Assembly (NCBI GenBank): GCA_002403335.1
Contig: DHHO01000007.1
Coordinates: forward strand, 1 to 64,000
Source of the DNA: Caldiserica bacterium UBA4770
GTDB taxonomy: Bacteria > Caldisericota > Caldisericia > Caldisericales > Caldisericaceae
Direction of reading: 5' to 3'
Length of the DNA: 64,000 nt
Every line of letters starts with the position of its first letter. Positions within the stretch are counted from its first letter, which is position 1. This document shows positions 6,826 through 15,293 of this stretch, piece after piece. A model generated the notes under the pieces. It was given only the letters and a program-made list of their open reading frames with translations. It did no database searches and was not told the DNA's origin. A program made the position numbers and the translations under genes.

Positions 6826-7629
6826 TCACCTCTCAAGGGCTTTGTAAAGAGCGATAAATTTATCTATGGAAAGGTTCTCTGCCCGTACCTGTGGAGGGAG
6901 GCACAGCCTTTCTATTGCTTCTTTCACTTCCCTCTCCCCGTACTTTTCCTTTAAATTATTGAGCAGCTTTTTTCTTCTCATGCTGAATGAACATCTTACA
7001 AGTTTCAGGAATCTCTCTTCATTTATATCTTGCGATATCTCCCTCCTTGTAAGTTCAACAAGGGTGGAGCTAATAGTAGGGCGAGGGTAGAAAAAAGAGG
7101 ATGGCATAGTCTTTATAAATTTTTTATCAAAGTACAGGTCAACAAGGACTGTAATTGCTCCATATTTTTTGGAGTTAGGGGAAGCAAGGATTCTATCTGC
7201 AAATTCTTTCTGGAAAAGGAGGACTGCCCTTTCAATATTTTTGCACTTACCAGTCTTTATAAGAATTTGTGATGAAATATAGTAGGGGATATTACCAAAT
7301 ATCTCTGAAGCACCTGGGGTAGTGAAGTCAAGGTTGAGGGCATCCCCTATAATAACCTCGATATTATTAAGTGTACAATCCTTATAAAATTGCTGGAATC
7401 GTCCATCCTTCTCAATTGCAATAACCTTTCTGGATTTAGAAGCGACTGCTTTCGTAAGGATAAGAAACCCTGCCCCTACTTCTAAGTATGTTTTGTTGGG
7501 AGAGGGGTTTATAGCTTGAAGTATGTAGTTTACCCCAGAAGTACTTATAAGAAAGTTCTGTCCCAGCCAATCCTGTGGGGTGATTCCATAGTGCTCTATC
7601 AGTAGTTTAACTTCTTGTCCAGTGTCCAT
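6826..7629 (-). CDS. rsmA: 16S rRNA (adenine1518-N6/adenine1519-N6)-dimethyltransferase RsmA/KsgA
   Basis: 267 aa. It dimethylates two adjacent adenines in the 3' terminal hairpin of 16S rRNA during small-subunit maturation. Visible hallmarks are LGQNFL (22-27), motif I YLEVGAG (48-54), the catalytic NIPYY (113-117) and a basic C-terminal RRKKLLNNL. Motif I reads GAGFLILT where the family usually has GPGxGxLT, so one glycine is replaced by Leu. The start overlaps the 3D-domain gene by 31 nt, implying translational coupling; no strong Shine-Dalgarno is visible. This is the last gene of a long minus-strand run starting at tsaE. Confidence 0.92.
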   Translation of the reverse strand: MDTGQEVKLLIEHYGITPQDWLGQNFLISTSGVNYILQAINPSPNKTYLEVGAGFLILTKAVASKSRKVIAIEKDGRFQQFYKDCTLNNIEVIIGDALNLDFTTPGASEIFGNIPYYISSQILIKTGKCKNIERAVLLFQKEFADRILASPNSKKYGAITVLVDLYFDKKFIKTMPSSFFYPRPTISSTLVELTRREISQDINEERFLKLVRCSFSMRRKKLLNNLKEKYGEREVKEAIERLCLPPQVRAENLSIDKFIALYKALER

Positions 7630-8576
7630 TTACCGGGTAGCAGATATACATCTACATTTCTTCTTCCCCACTTCATTGATTCATATGGCATATAGAAAAA
7701 TACATCAATTTTATGGCCCTTTATAGCACCACCCGTGTCCCCGGCTACTGCGTAGCCATACCCGTCAATATAAAGAAGACTTCCCAGAGGGATTACTTTT
7801 GGGTCTACTGCTACAACACCAAATCCGCTTGTTAAGCCTGTGGCAGTAGTCCACGGGTCGCCGTCGGTCTCCGCATATGTGGGAGAATACGCAGTAGAAT
7901 TCATTTTGTATTTTGTGAGATACTTCTTTGGAGGAGTTGCACTACCAACAAGGTAATATTCATTTTCTGGTGCCTTTGTAACCTTTTCGAACAGGAACTT
8001 CTCCCCTGTTTTTTTGCCGCCGAAGAATATTTCTATATAATGCTTTTCAAGTACTCCATCTTTTCCTGTGTTTTTTTGAAGTGTAACCCCTTTTGCAACT
8101 CTATTATCAGTGAGGTAAACAACTTTATATTTTATTGGTTGCTTTACAACTTTTTCCTTTTCTTTGTAGGTTTTAATGACAATCTTTCCCTCTTTAAGCT
8201 CCGAAAATGGTGATACTGAAATAAAGTCCTTATCTGTGAGGGTCACCCCATTTTCAGTGAGGAATTCGCTTACACTTTTTGCTGTTGAGTAATATTCTTT
8301 TTCTGCTCCATCAATCTCCACAATCACCGGGAATGCCCTTTCAATTTTTAATACATTCGTCTGTATGATGTCTCCTTCATCGAGGGAGACTTCATCTTCT
8401 GTCCGGATAGAGATACCTGCTCTTTTGAGTATCTCCTCAATGTCGAGGGCTTTGAGTGAGACAATCTGTTGATTTTCAGATTCGTCCTCTATGGTGTAAC
8501 ACTTTCCGAATCCTACAAAAAGCATAAAGCAAATAGAAATAAGGGCAATAAGTATCTTCGCAAGATTTTTTATCAT
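7599..8576 (-). CDS. Secreted DUF348/G5/3D-domain protein (YabE/Rpf-like, presumed peptidoglycan-active)
   Basis: 325 aa with an N-terminal hydrophobic signal (about 8-26). Two DUF348-like repeats (about 40-75 and 85-125) come next, then a G5-like region (about 130-205). A C-terminal 3D domain (about 225-310) contains the Asp-rich segments AYSPTYAETDGDP, VAVDPKVIPLGS and AGDTGGAIKGHKIDVFF. 3D domains are MltA-like double-psi barrels with catalytic Asp residues acting on peptidoglycan glycan strands. The same architecture occurs in B. subtilis YabE, whose gene is also close to ksgA there. Start and upstream stop overlap (ATGA). Confidence 0.88.
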   Translation of the reverse strand: MIKNLAKILIALISICFMLFVGFGKCYTIEDESENQQIVSLKALDIEEILKRAGISIRTEDEVSLDEGDIIQTNVLKIERAFPVIVEIDGAEKEYYSTAKSVSEFLTENGVTLTDKDFISVSPFSELKEGKIVIKTYKEKEKVVKQPIKYKVVYLTDNRVAKGVTLQKNTGKDGVLEKHYIEIFFGGKKTGEKFLFEKVTKAPENEYYLVGSATPPKKYLTKYKMNSTAYSPTYAETDGDPWTTATGLTSGFGVVAVDPKVIPLGSLLYIDGYGYAVAGDTGGAIKGHKIDVFFYMPYESMKWGRRNVDVYLLPGKWTLDKKLNY

Positions 8577-9268
8577 TTCATTCTTTTTATATGCTTTTCA
8601 ATTTCCTCAAGGTGCCTTTCGATATCTCTAAGAGACCTGATAATCTCCCCGAAGAGGTCCACATCAAAGTCTCTGAAGGTTGTTGCATAATCATTTTCCT
8701 CATCTGTTTCCTCGAGGCTATTGATTTGTGAGATGAGAGAAAGTTTGTTGATGATATTTTTTTCTTGCACCGAAGTTTTTCCTTTTAGTTTTTTGAGAAA
8801 GATAGTGGGAAAGAAATAGTAAACTCCGTTTTCCTCTACTTCAAGGTGTGCAATCTCGCAGAAGTTCATAAGTGAAATGGGGGAGATCTGGAATATCTCG
8901 CTACTTGATAGCACGAAAAGGATTGTAAGCTTTTTTCTTTCCACGTTTGGATAGTTAAGGAAATCTATAACGGAATTCTTACTTATTTTTAAGCCTTCGT
9001 CCCACAAAATCTGTTTGTAAATTTCAGGAAATCTATCCTTGAAACTTCTATCCGTTTCCTTTATAAACTGAATAAGGAATAAAGAATACTGCGTATGGAG
9101 CAGCCCGGTTGTTTTATTTAATTCTTCTTTTTTATTAACATTTTCTTTAAATGTACTTTTAACAATTTTCTCTGCAGTGCTCAGTGCACCTTTAAGTGTT
9201 CTAATCTGCACTTTTCCCTCCATAACTATATGGTAAGGTAGTTTATCAAAAAATGGAAGTTTACACAA
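8573..9268 (-). CDS. Uncharacterised protein in the t6A gene cluster
   Basis: Up to 231 aa; family not recognised. The longest frame begins at TTG (9268). An internal ATG at 9223 (MEGKVQIRTLKG, 216 aa) is an equally likely start, and neither has a clear ribosome site. The protein is soluble, rich in Leu, Lys and Glu, with predicted helices and an acidic/basic C-terminal helix (RSLRDIERHLEEIEKHIKR) that looks like a coiled coil. It has no signal peptide and no recognisable catalytic motif. It sits 27 nt after tsaD and overlaps the 3D-domain gene, so it is co-transcribed. A regulatory or scaffold role is only speculation. Confidence 0.75.
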   Translation of the reverse strand: MCKLPFFDKLPYHIVMEGKVQIRTLKGALSTAEKIVKSTFKENVNKKEELNKTTGLLHTQYSLFLIQFIKETDRSFKDRFPEIYKQILWDEGLKISKNSVIDFLNYPNVERKKLTILFVLSSSEIFQISPISLMNFCEIAHLEVEENGVYYFFPTIFLKKLKGKTSVQEKNIINKLSLISQINSLEETDEENDYATTFRDFDVDLFGEIIRSLRDIERHLEEIEKHIKRMK

Positions 9269-9295
9269 GAAGGGACAACAGAATAAGGTTTTACT

Positions 9296-10321
9296 TTATT
9301 TCTTAACTGGTGCTGATTGAATTTCAAGCCTTGAATATACATCAATAAGCAGGTTATCCATCTCACCCATCTTATAATGTTTTGAACCGCAAAGTGCAAT
9401 CATCGCCGCATTATCAGTTGAGTAAGGCTTCTGTGGAAAGTATACGGGGATTTTTGACTCTGCCATAAGCATTTCTTTCAGCCTTTTGTTTGCTGATACT
9501 CCCCCCACAACCCCGATACCTGATACATTAAAATCTGACGCAGCCTTCAGGGTTCTTTCAATGAGTATATTAATGATTGCCTTTTCGTAACTTGCTGCAA
9601 TGTCCGCAAGGTGAGTGCTTACAAGGTCACTGTGCCCCTCCAGATAGTAGATTCCCGCAGTTTTAATGCCGCTGAAGCTAAATTCATATGGAGAACCTTT
9701 GAAAGACAGTCCTGGAAATTTTACGAAGTCGGGGTTTCCGCTCTGTCCAATCTTTTCTATGACGGGACCTCCTGGGTAACCGTATCCTAAAAACCTTGCA
9801 AACTTATCTATTGCCTCTCCTGCTGCATCATCACGGGTTCTTCCAATCATCCTGTATTTTAAATGATCCTCCATCAGTATTAATTCTGTATGACCCCCTG
9901 AAACAATGAGAATGAGCAGAGGGAAATACGCTTTTGCATTATAGAGAGGAGAGCCTTCAAGAAATAGAGAATATATATGTCCCTCAAGATGGTTAATTCC
10001 AATAAGAGGCCTTTCAAGGGCAAATGAAAGTGCCTTGCCTGCCTCCACTCCAACAAGGAGTGAACCCTCAAGCCCTGGCCCATTTGTAACAGCGATAAGA
10101 TCAATGTCTTGAAGGGTAATGTGTGCAAGTGTCAACGCTTCGAGGATAACATATCCTATAAGCTCTGCATGTTTTCTTGATGCAATTTCGGGGACGATAC
10201 CTCCGAAGTCCCTGTGAAATGCCTCCTGTGAGGAAAGTAGATTGCTTAAAACCCTTCCATTGCTATCTACAACTGCGGCTGCTGTATCGTCGCAAGAGGT
10301 CTCAATGCCGAGTATTTTCAT
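9296..10321 (-). CDS. tsaD: tRNA threonylcarbamoyladenosine synthase TsaD (Kae1/Gcp/YgjD)
   Basis: 341 aa, full length. It transfers the threonylcarbamoyl group from TC-AMP to A37 of ANN-decoding tRNAs. The metal-binding HLEGH is at 111-115, the nucleotide-binding VSGGHTEL near 140 and a GGVSANKRL segment near 275. It overlaps rimI by 4 nt (ATGA). With tsaB and tsaE in the same operon, all three subunits of the bacterial TsaBDE complex are encoded here. Confidence 0.97.
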   Translation of the reverse strand: MKILGIETSCDDTAAAVVDSNGRVLSNLLSSQEAFHRDFGGIVPEIASRKHAELIGYVILEALTLAHITLQDIDLIAVTNGPGLEGSLLVGVEAGKALSFALERPLIGINHLEGHIYSLFLEGSPLYNAKAYFPLLILIVSGGHTELILMEDHLKYRMIGRTRDDAAGEAIDKFARFLGYGYPGGPVIEKIGQSGNPDFVKFPGLSFKGSPYEFSFSGIKTAGIYYLEGHSDLVSTHLADIAASYEKAIINILIERTLKAASDFNVSGIGVVGGVSANKRLKEMLMAESKIPVYFPQKPYSTDNAAMIALCGSKHYKMGEMDNLLIDVYSRLEIQSAPVKK

Positions 10322-10770
10322 GTTTCCTCTATATTTTTGAAAAGCCTGTATCCGTCTTCCCCGTCCTGATAGTAGGCCTTGAGGTCTTCCACAACCTCAA
10401 ATCCAAGTTTTTTGTAAAGTCTTATGGCATTTTCGTTTGATTTCCTTACCTCGAGGGATACCTCCTTAAATTTTCTCTCTTTTGCATAGTCAATTGCAAA
10501 TAGAAGTAGTTGTGTGCCAACACCTTCGTTGCGGTACTCAGGGTGGACGGCGACATTTATTATATGGAGCCTTGTGGATTCAAGCCATATACCGATGAAG
10601 CCCACAATTTTATTTTTTGTTTTTGCAATGTAATAAAGCGCAGAGGAATTAAACAGGTAATCCATAATAAAGACTTCTCTTGGCCAGGGGTCTTTGTATG
10701 AGAGCTCCTCTATATCTATAATCTTGCGAATGTCTTTGGAGGACGCTTTAAGAATCTTTGCTGTTATCAT
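10318..10770 (-). CDS. rimI: GNAT N-acetyltransferase, RimI-like
   Basis: 150 aa. GNAT fold with the acetyl-CoA-binding motif A at 74-90 (VAVHPEYRNEGVG). In characterised bacteria RimI acetylates the N-terminus of ribosomal protein S18, and the gene typically sits between tsaB and tsaD as here. AGGAAG precedes the ATG. It overlaps the end of tsaB by 23 nt and the start of tsaD by 4 nt. The substrate is inferred from family and position. Confidence 0.9.
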   Translation of the reverse strand: MITAKILKASSKDIRKIIDIEELSYKDPWPREVFIMDYLFNSSALYYIAKTKNKIVGFIGIWLESTRLHIINVAVHPEYRNEGVGTQLLLFAIDYAKERKFKEVSLEVRKSNENAIRLYKKLGFEVVEDLKAYYQDGEDGYRLFKNIEET

Positions 10771-11392
10771 TTTTCATCTTCCTGAATATGACATCCACAG
10801 CATGCAAATAAAGTGGCTTAAGGGATAAAGGGTCATAAAGCACATTTCCTGCTTCATACTCATTTATTGTTTTTTCAATAAGTTTTTGAGGGGTTGGTTT
10901 AATGTGGGTGCATCCATTTTTTATTAGGGGTAATTGCTCTTCTGGAGAGACAACGGGGTATTCAAGGTCGGGGAGGTCTTCTTCCTTTATTATTATGTCG
11001 TTTCCCCTTCTATGTCCATCCTCAAATCTTGCTGCAAAAAACTCGTTTTTTCCGGCTCTCAAAAGGGAATAGATGTTTCCTGAGGCATGCATGGCAATGT
11101 ATTCCAGTGAATTCACTGGGACAATGGGTACTCCGAGGGCAAATGCAATCATCTTCCCGCCTACAACTCCTGTGCGAGTTCCGGTAAAACTACCGGGCCC
11201 GTAGATAACCGAGATGAGATTAATGTCGCTCTTTTTCAGGCCGACTTCTTTAAACATTTCATTTGTGAAATAAAGAAGGTTGTTTGGCTTATTGAAGGGC
11301 AGGGTTTCAACCTTTGAGAAAACAATGTGCTCTCCCTCCGAAAAAACAACTATTGAGGGCTGAAATGCATTACTCAATGCTAAAATTCTCAT
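10748..11392 (-). CDS. tsaB: tRNA threonylcarbamoyladenosine biosynthesis protein TsaB
   Basis: 214 aa. An ASKHA-fold pseudo-protease paralogue of TsaD that scaffolds the TsaBDE complex. Typical features are the YGPGSFTGTRTGV segment (about 65-77) and VPIVPVNSLE (about 94-103), and it lacks the metal-binding histidines of TsaD. It overlaps tsaE by 23 nt and rimI by 23 nt, so the order tsaE-tsaB-rimI-tsaD is tightly coupled. Confidence 0.94.
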   Translation of the reverse strand: MRILALSNAFQPSIVVFSEGEHIVFSKVETLPFNKPNNLLYFTNEMFKEVGLKKSDINLISVIYGPGSFTGTRTGVVGGKMIAFALGVPIVPVNSLEYIAMHASGNIYSLLRAGKNEFFAARFEDGHRRGNDIIIKEEDLPDLEYPVVSPEEQLPLIKNGCTHIKPTPQKLIEKTINEYEAGNVLYDPLSLKPLYLHAVDVIFRKMKNDNSKDS

Positions 11393-11858
11393 CTAAAATT
11401 TCTTCTCTCAGAGTCATATGGATTTCTCTTTCGTTTTCTCCACTTTTAATAATATTAACCTGAATGTCTGGCTCTATAATGTCTTTTATCTTTTCGCCCC
11501 ACTCAATAACAATAATGCCTGTTCTTTCGAGATATTCGAAAAACCCGAGTTCGTCGAGTTCTTCTGGAGTGGATATTCTGTAAAGGTCAAAGTGGTAAAG
11601 AGGGATTATGCCCTTGTGAACATGGAGAAACACAAAGGTGGGGCTGTCAACTGGATCGGTGCTCTGGATACCTCTTGCTAATCCCTTTGCAAGGACTGTT
11701 TTGCCCGACCCCAGCTCTCCTTCAAGTGAAATAATTGTACGGACAAATCCCTTTGAAAGAAGTACCTGGGCAAGTCTTTCTCCCAGAAGAGTAGTTTCTT
11801 CAGCACTTCTTGAATTAAAAGTTAACTCATTCACGTATATATGATAATAAAAAAGCAT
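11370..11858 (-). CDS. tsaE: tRNA threonylcarbamoyladenosine biosynthesis ATPase TsaE
   Basis: P-loop ATPase that drives the TsaBD cycle. Walker A is LEGELGSGKT, followed by DSPTFVF and HFDLYR, and an IVIEWGEK segment near the end, all typical. The frame is open further upstream to 11912, but those codons translate an intergenic repeat (MPRGVPSAENF...). I therefore place the start at ATG 11858 (162 aa); GTG at 11834 (VNELTFNSRS) is an alternative. No Shine-Dalgarno is visible for any of them. First gene of the t6A operon. Confidence 0.9.
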   Translation of the reverse strand: MLFYYHIYVNELTFNSRSAEETTLLGERLAQVLLSKGFVRTIISLEGELGSGKTVLAKGLARGIQSTDPVDSPTFVFLHVHKGIIPLYHFDLYRISTPEELDELGFFEYLERTGIIVIEWGEKIKDIIEPDIQVNIIKSGENEREIHMTLREEILDENFSIE

Positions 11859-11879
11859 TTGTTTAAAAATGTTTGGATT

Positions 11880-12058
11880 GAAGTTCTCGGCGCTGGGTAC
11901 CCCTCTGGGCAAGCGTAGGCATGCTTTTTCCTGTCATTGTTTCGATAAGGACTTCCAGTGATAAAAAAGGGAACCCGCAATGACAAGAGGGGAACGATTG
12001 CCGCTAAGGGCTACTAATGGTGTTTATAATTCGACGAGGGAAAACCGCCATCCTACAA
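11880..12058. repeat. Degenerate intergenic repeat between tsaE and the P-loop gene
   Basis: Contains GTCATTG (about 11934) and its inverted partner CAATGAC (about 11977), with purine-rich sequence between. It also has GAACGATTGCCGCTAAGGGC and a GGGTACCC-type stretch that extends the apparent tsaE frame. Related in style to the repeats around the prepilin gene but more decayed. No gene seen in this gap. Confidence 0.45.
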
Positions 12059-12592
12059 TTACTCGCTAAAACTACTCAGAATTTTGTCTAAGTCTTTTTT
12101 GAACTTATTTTTGTTTTTGAGTTCCTCAAGCAGGTTTACCCTGAAGGTATTTCTTTTCCTCTCGTAATCTTGAGGGCAGTTAATAATTTTGTAGTGGGCT
12201 TTTTTTAATAGCCACTCTATATCTTCCTTTGGGGCTCTTCCGTTTTCCCTATCAACAAAAAAGATAAGGTCAGCACTCCTGAATTTTAGGTATGCATTCC
12301 CCTCAATGATGACATCTTCTGAAATCTCGTCCATTACTTTATTGATAAATTTTTCAAGTTTATCGTTACTTCCCCTGACCCAGTAAACCCTTTTTGCTCC
12401 ATCCTTCAGAAAAAAATAAGTATCCTTTCCACGGACATTTAGAGTGCTCTTATCCTCGACAATTCCCTCTCCAAATCTTTCTCCAGGGGTGATTTTTACA
12501 ACGCTGAATCTATCAGGATAAAGATTCAGTATGATTCGTATAAGAGTCGTCTTGCCAACCTTGCTTTTACTTCCGCCGACGACTATAACCAC
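12059..12592 (-). CDS. Small P-loop NTPase, MobB-like fold, function unknown
   Basis: 177 aa from GTG at 12592 with AAGAAGG close upstream. Walker A GGSKSKVGKTTL is at residues 6-17. A DVIIEGNAY segment and a FFVDRENGR segment sit where MobB and related SIMIBI-like P-loop proteins have their Walker B and base-recognition regions. MobB binds GTP and assists molybdenum cofactor insertion, but no molybdenum cofactor genes are nearby. The gene overlaps the end of the topoisomerase III gene by 26 nt, so the pair is co-expressed. The specific role is unknown. Confidence 0.75.
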   Translation of the reverse strand: MVIVVGGSKSKVGKTTLIRIILNLYPDRFSVVKITPGERFGEGIVEDKSTLNVRGKDTYFFLKDGAKRVYWVRGSNDKLEKFINKVMDEISEDVIIEGNAYLKFRSADLIFFVDRENGRAPKEDIEWLLKKAHYKIINCPQDYERKRNTFRVNLLEELKNKNKFKKDLDKILSSFSE

Positions 12593-14972
12593 CCTTCTTT
12601 ACCCCTGTTTTTTTCTCAAATTCAAACTTAACAGAGCCATTTTTATCAATATAAAGAGTTGCAGAAAATGGCCTTCCCTTTTTACTTTTAAATCCTTGGA
12701 GGAGGTCCGTCCTGCCATTTTTTAGAAGTTGCTTTACCTCGTCTCTTTCTATGGTTCTATTGCCCATTACCTTTTTTATATAGAAATTACAATGGTTATC
12801 ACTATTACAAAAATAGGTCTCTTTTCCTTCGTACACCTTTCCCTTGCAGCGAGGGCAATCCCCTAATTCCTCGGGATTCGTAATTTCCTCATTCCTTTCA
12901 GGAAAAACGAATGTAACTTTCCCATCTTTTATGGCAAGCTCTGCGGTAAAATACCTTTTATTTTTTGAGAGAACCTTCTCAACCTTTATGTTCTCTCCTT
13001 TGAGTAAGCTTACAGCGTTTTCTCGTGTGATTGTCCTGTTTTTAAGCTTTTTCCAGATTACAAAATCGCACTTTCCTTCTTTTTTATTCTCGCACTCAAA
13101 ACTGCTTAAGTTTTCATAAACATGCCCCCCACATTTTGGACAGATGCCCACGGCGTCGGGGTTGCCATTTTTAATGCTAAAATCTCCCTTATAATTCTTT
13201 ACCTTTTCTACAATATCTTTCGTTAGTTTAATAATCCCTTCAAGAAATTTATCGGGGTTATACTTTCCCTTCTCTATATCGATGAGTTTTTTCTCCCATT
13301 CTCCTGTTAGTGTCGGAGAAAGTACCTCTTCAACACTAACCTCAGATGCAAGATCAATAAGCCTCATCCCTTTATCTGTGGGAAAGATGCTCTTTGAGAC
13401 CCTGTCGATATAACCAACTTCAACGAGACGTTCAATGATGGAGGCCCTTGTAGCAGGTGTCCCCAGGCCCTTTTCTTTGAGGGCTTCTTTTAATTCTTCC
13501 TCTTCGACAAGTTTACCTGCGTGTTCCATTTGAGAAAGCAGAGTAGCATCAGTAAAGCGGGATGGTGGTTGGGTCTCCTTTTCTTCAATTTTAAGATTTT
13601 TAAGGACTGCCTCCATACCCTCTTTAAAATCAGGTAATTTCTCTTGTTCCTTCTCGTTATAGACTGTCATCCATCCCGGATTTTTAATTCTTGTAAACTG
13701 CGTCTTGAAGGTCTCTCCCTCCACAACGGTTTCAAAGTTCATCTTTTCTGTCTTAGCATCTTCAAAGAAGACAGAAAGAAATCTCTTTGCTATAAGGTCA
13801 AAAAGGTTGAGCTCTTCGCGTGTAAGTTTACTAAATTGTGGTCTGTTGCCTGTTGGTATGATTGCGAAGTGGTCCGTAACTCCTTTATCATTGATAACTC
13901 TTGAATCAAGCCTTATTGGTTTGGAAAGAACGATTTCAACAAATTGCTTGTATGGTGCCACGTCAATGCCTTTGAGCGTCTTGTCGATTTCCTTTTTCAG
14001 GGCTGATGGAAGGAATCTTGAATCAGTCCTTGGATAGGTGATGAGCTTCTTTTCCTCGTAAAGTTTCTGGGCGATATTTAGTGTCTTCTGCGCCGTATAG
14101 CCAAACTGCTTGTTTGCATCTCTCTGCAGTTCGTTAAGGTCGTATAAGAGGGGGTGGGGTGTTTTTGTTTCCTTTCTTGAAAGCGTTTTTATAAAGCCGG
14201 ATTTTCCCTTTAGCGTTTTAACAATATCCTTAAGAATTGCAGAATCCTTTATCTTTTGCTCTCCCTTTTTATCAACATAGATGCCCTGATATTCGTATGA
14301 GTTCGCCTTAAAAAATCCGTTTAATTCATAGTATTTCTCTGGTTTAAACTCTCTTATTGCTTGTTCTCTCTCACAGATGATATTGAGTGTTGGTGTCTGT
14401 ACCCTTCCAATTGAAAGAAGAATGCCCCATCTCCTTGTAAATGCTCTTGTTGCGTTGATACCCACAAGCCAATCACCCTCAGTTCTTACAAGAGCTGAAA
14501 TCCCCAGAAGGTCAAACTCCCCTGCATTGTGGAGGTTTTTAAACTCTTTTATAATCTCCTCTTCTGTCATAGCAGAAAGCCAGAGTCTTTTTATCTTTTT
14601 TTCTTTATGAGGAATAAGTGCGAGTATGTTTCTGAAGATGAGCTCCCCTTCCCTTCCTGCATCGCAGGCATTAACGATTGTGTCAATGTCGTCTCTATTG
14701 ATAAGTTTCTTTATTTTGTTGAATCTGTCTTTTGAAGTCTCAATTACCTTCAGTTTGAATTTTTCAGGGATGATGGGAAGGTTAGAGAGTGCCCAGTATC
14801 TATATTTCTTATCGTAATCCTCAGGCTCGTATAACTCAACAAGGTGCCCTACTGCCCAGGAGATTATGTAATGCTCGTTTTCATAGTAATCCTTATAATC
14901 CTTGAAAGTACCCAGTGCCTTCCTTATGTCACGTGCAACAGAAGGTTTTTCAGTTATTATTAATGTTTTCAT
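12567..14972 (-). CDS. topB: DNA topoisomerase III (type IA) with two C-terminal zinc-ribbon modules
   Basis: 801 aa from ATG 14972, where the conserved TLIITEKPSVARDI begins. A TTG six codons upstream (14990) is possible, and neither has a well-spaced ribosome site. The TOPRIM domain contains the NACDAGREGELIFR motif. The active-site Tyr313 lies in LITYPRTDS. After the core, two CxxC...CxxxC-type zinc ribbons follow (CPKCGGHVYE... and CPRCKGKVYE...), each followed by a topoisomerase C-terminal repeat. The enzyme relaxes or decatenates DNA through a transient 5' phosphotyrosyl link. Downstream it overlaps the small P-loop gene. Confidence 0.95.
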   Translation of the reverse strand: MKTLIITEKPSVARDIRKALGTFKDYKDYYENEHYIISWAVGHLVELYEPEDYDKKYRYWALSNLPIIPEKFKLKVIETSKDRFNKIKKLINRDDIDTIVNACDAGREGELIFRNILALIPHKEKKIKRLWLSAMTEEEIIKEFKNLHNAGEFDLLGISALVRTEGDWLVGINATRAFTRRWGILLSIGRVQTPTLNIICEREQAIREFKPEKYYELNGFFKANSYEYQGIYVDKKGEQKIKDSAILKDIVKTLKGKSGFIKTLSRKETKTPHPLLYDLNELQRDANKQFGYTAQKTLNIAQKLYEEKKLITYPRTDSRFLPSALKKEIDKTLKGIDVAPYKQFVEIVLSKPIRLDSRVINDKGVTDHFAIIPTGNRPQFSKLTREELNLFDLIAKRFLSVFFEDAKTEKMNFETVVEGETFKTQFTRIKNPGWMTVYNEKEQEKLPDFKEGMEAVLKNLKIEEKETQPPSRFTDATLLSQMEHAGKLVEEEELKEALKEKGLGTPATRASIIERLVEVGYIDRVSKSIFPTDKGMRLIDLASEVSVEEVLSPTLTGEWEKKLIDIEKGKYNPDKFLEGIIKLTKDIVEKVKNYKGDFSIKNGNPDAVGICPKCGGHVYENLSSFECENKKEGKCDFVIWKKLKNRTITRENAVSLLKGENIKVEKVLSKNKRYFTAELAIKDGKVTFVFPERNEEITNPEELGDCPRCKGKVYEGKETYFCNSDNHCNFYIKKVMGNRTIERDEVKQLLKNGRTDLLQGFKSKKGRPFSATLYIDKNGSVKFEFEKKTGVKKGGYSRRRK

Positions 14973-15004
14973 GTTTTCTATATTACACAAAACTCCGTAA
15001 ATGC

Positions 15005-15028
15005 AAAACCCCGGGATATCCGGGGTCT
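15005..15028 (-). terminator. Rho-independent terminator downstream of the cold-shock gene
   Basis: On the minus strand a 7-bp stem ACCCCGG/CCGGGGT with a short loop runs into TTTT. It lies between the cold-shock protein stop (15056) and the topB start, separating the two transcripts. Confidence 0.75.
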
Positions 15029-15055
15029 CACGAAGTTAATTAGGAAAGTAAATTA

Positions 15056-15268
15056 TTACTCTACTATATCAACATTTACAGCTTTTTCACCCTTGTCAGA
15101 TCCTTCGATTTCGTATTCTACCTTCTGACCTTCTCTCAAAGTCTTGTAACCGCCCGATTTAATTGCCGTGTAGTGTACAAAGAGCTCCTTGCCTCCGTTG
15201 TCGGGGACAATAAAACCATAACCTTTTTGAGAGTTAAACCACTTAACTCTCCCTGTAAGTCTTTCCAA
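15056..15268 (-). CDS. csp: Cold-shock protein (CspA/CspB family)
   Basis: 70 aa single OB-fold nucleic-acid chaperone. RNP1 KGYGFI is at 15-20 and RNP2 LFVHY at 29-33, after the family's GRVKWFN opening. The start is TTG at 15268, eight nt after a perfect GGAGGT; no ATG fits. It has its own extended -10 promoter, a leader hairpin and a terminator, so it is monocistronic. Binds single-stranded RNA/DNA and melts mRNA structure. Confidence 0.96.
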   Translation of the reverse strand: MERLTGRVKWFNSQKGYGFIVPDNGGKELFVHYTAIKSGGYKTLREGQKVEYEIEGSDKGEKAVNVDIVE

Positions 15269-15293
15269 CTTCTTTTACCTCCGTAAAAAATTC

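Noticed and set aside
6433..6954. Several overlapping frames of 64-102 codons downstream of the prepilin gene, on both strands
   Set aside because: They translate the intergenic repeats (HCEPKAKQSRL, SLRATKGSEAISSF) and have no ribosome sites.
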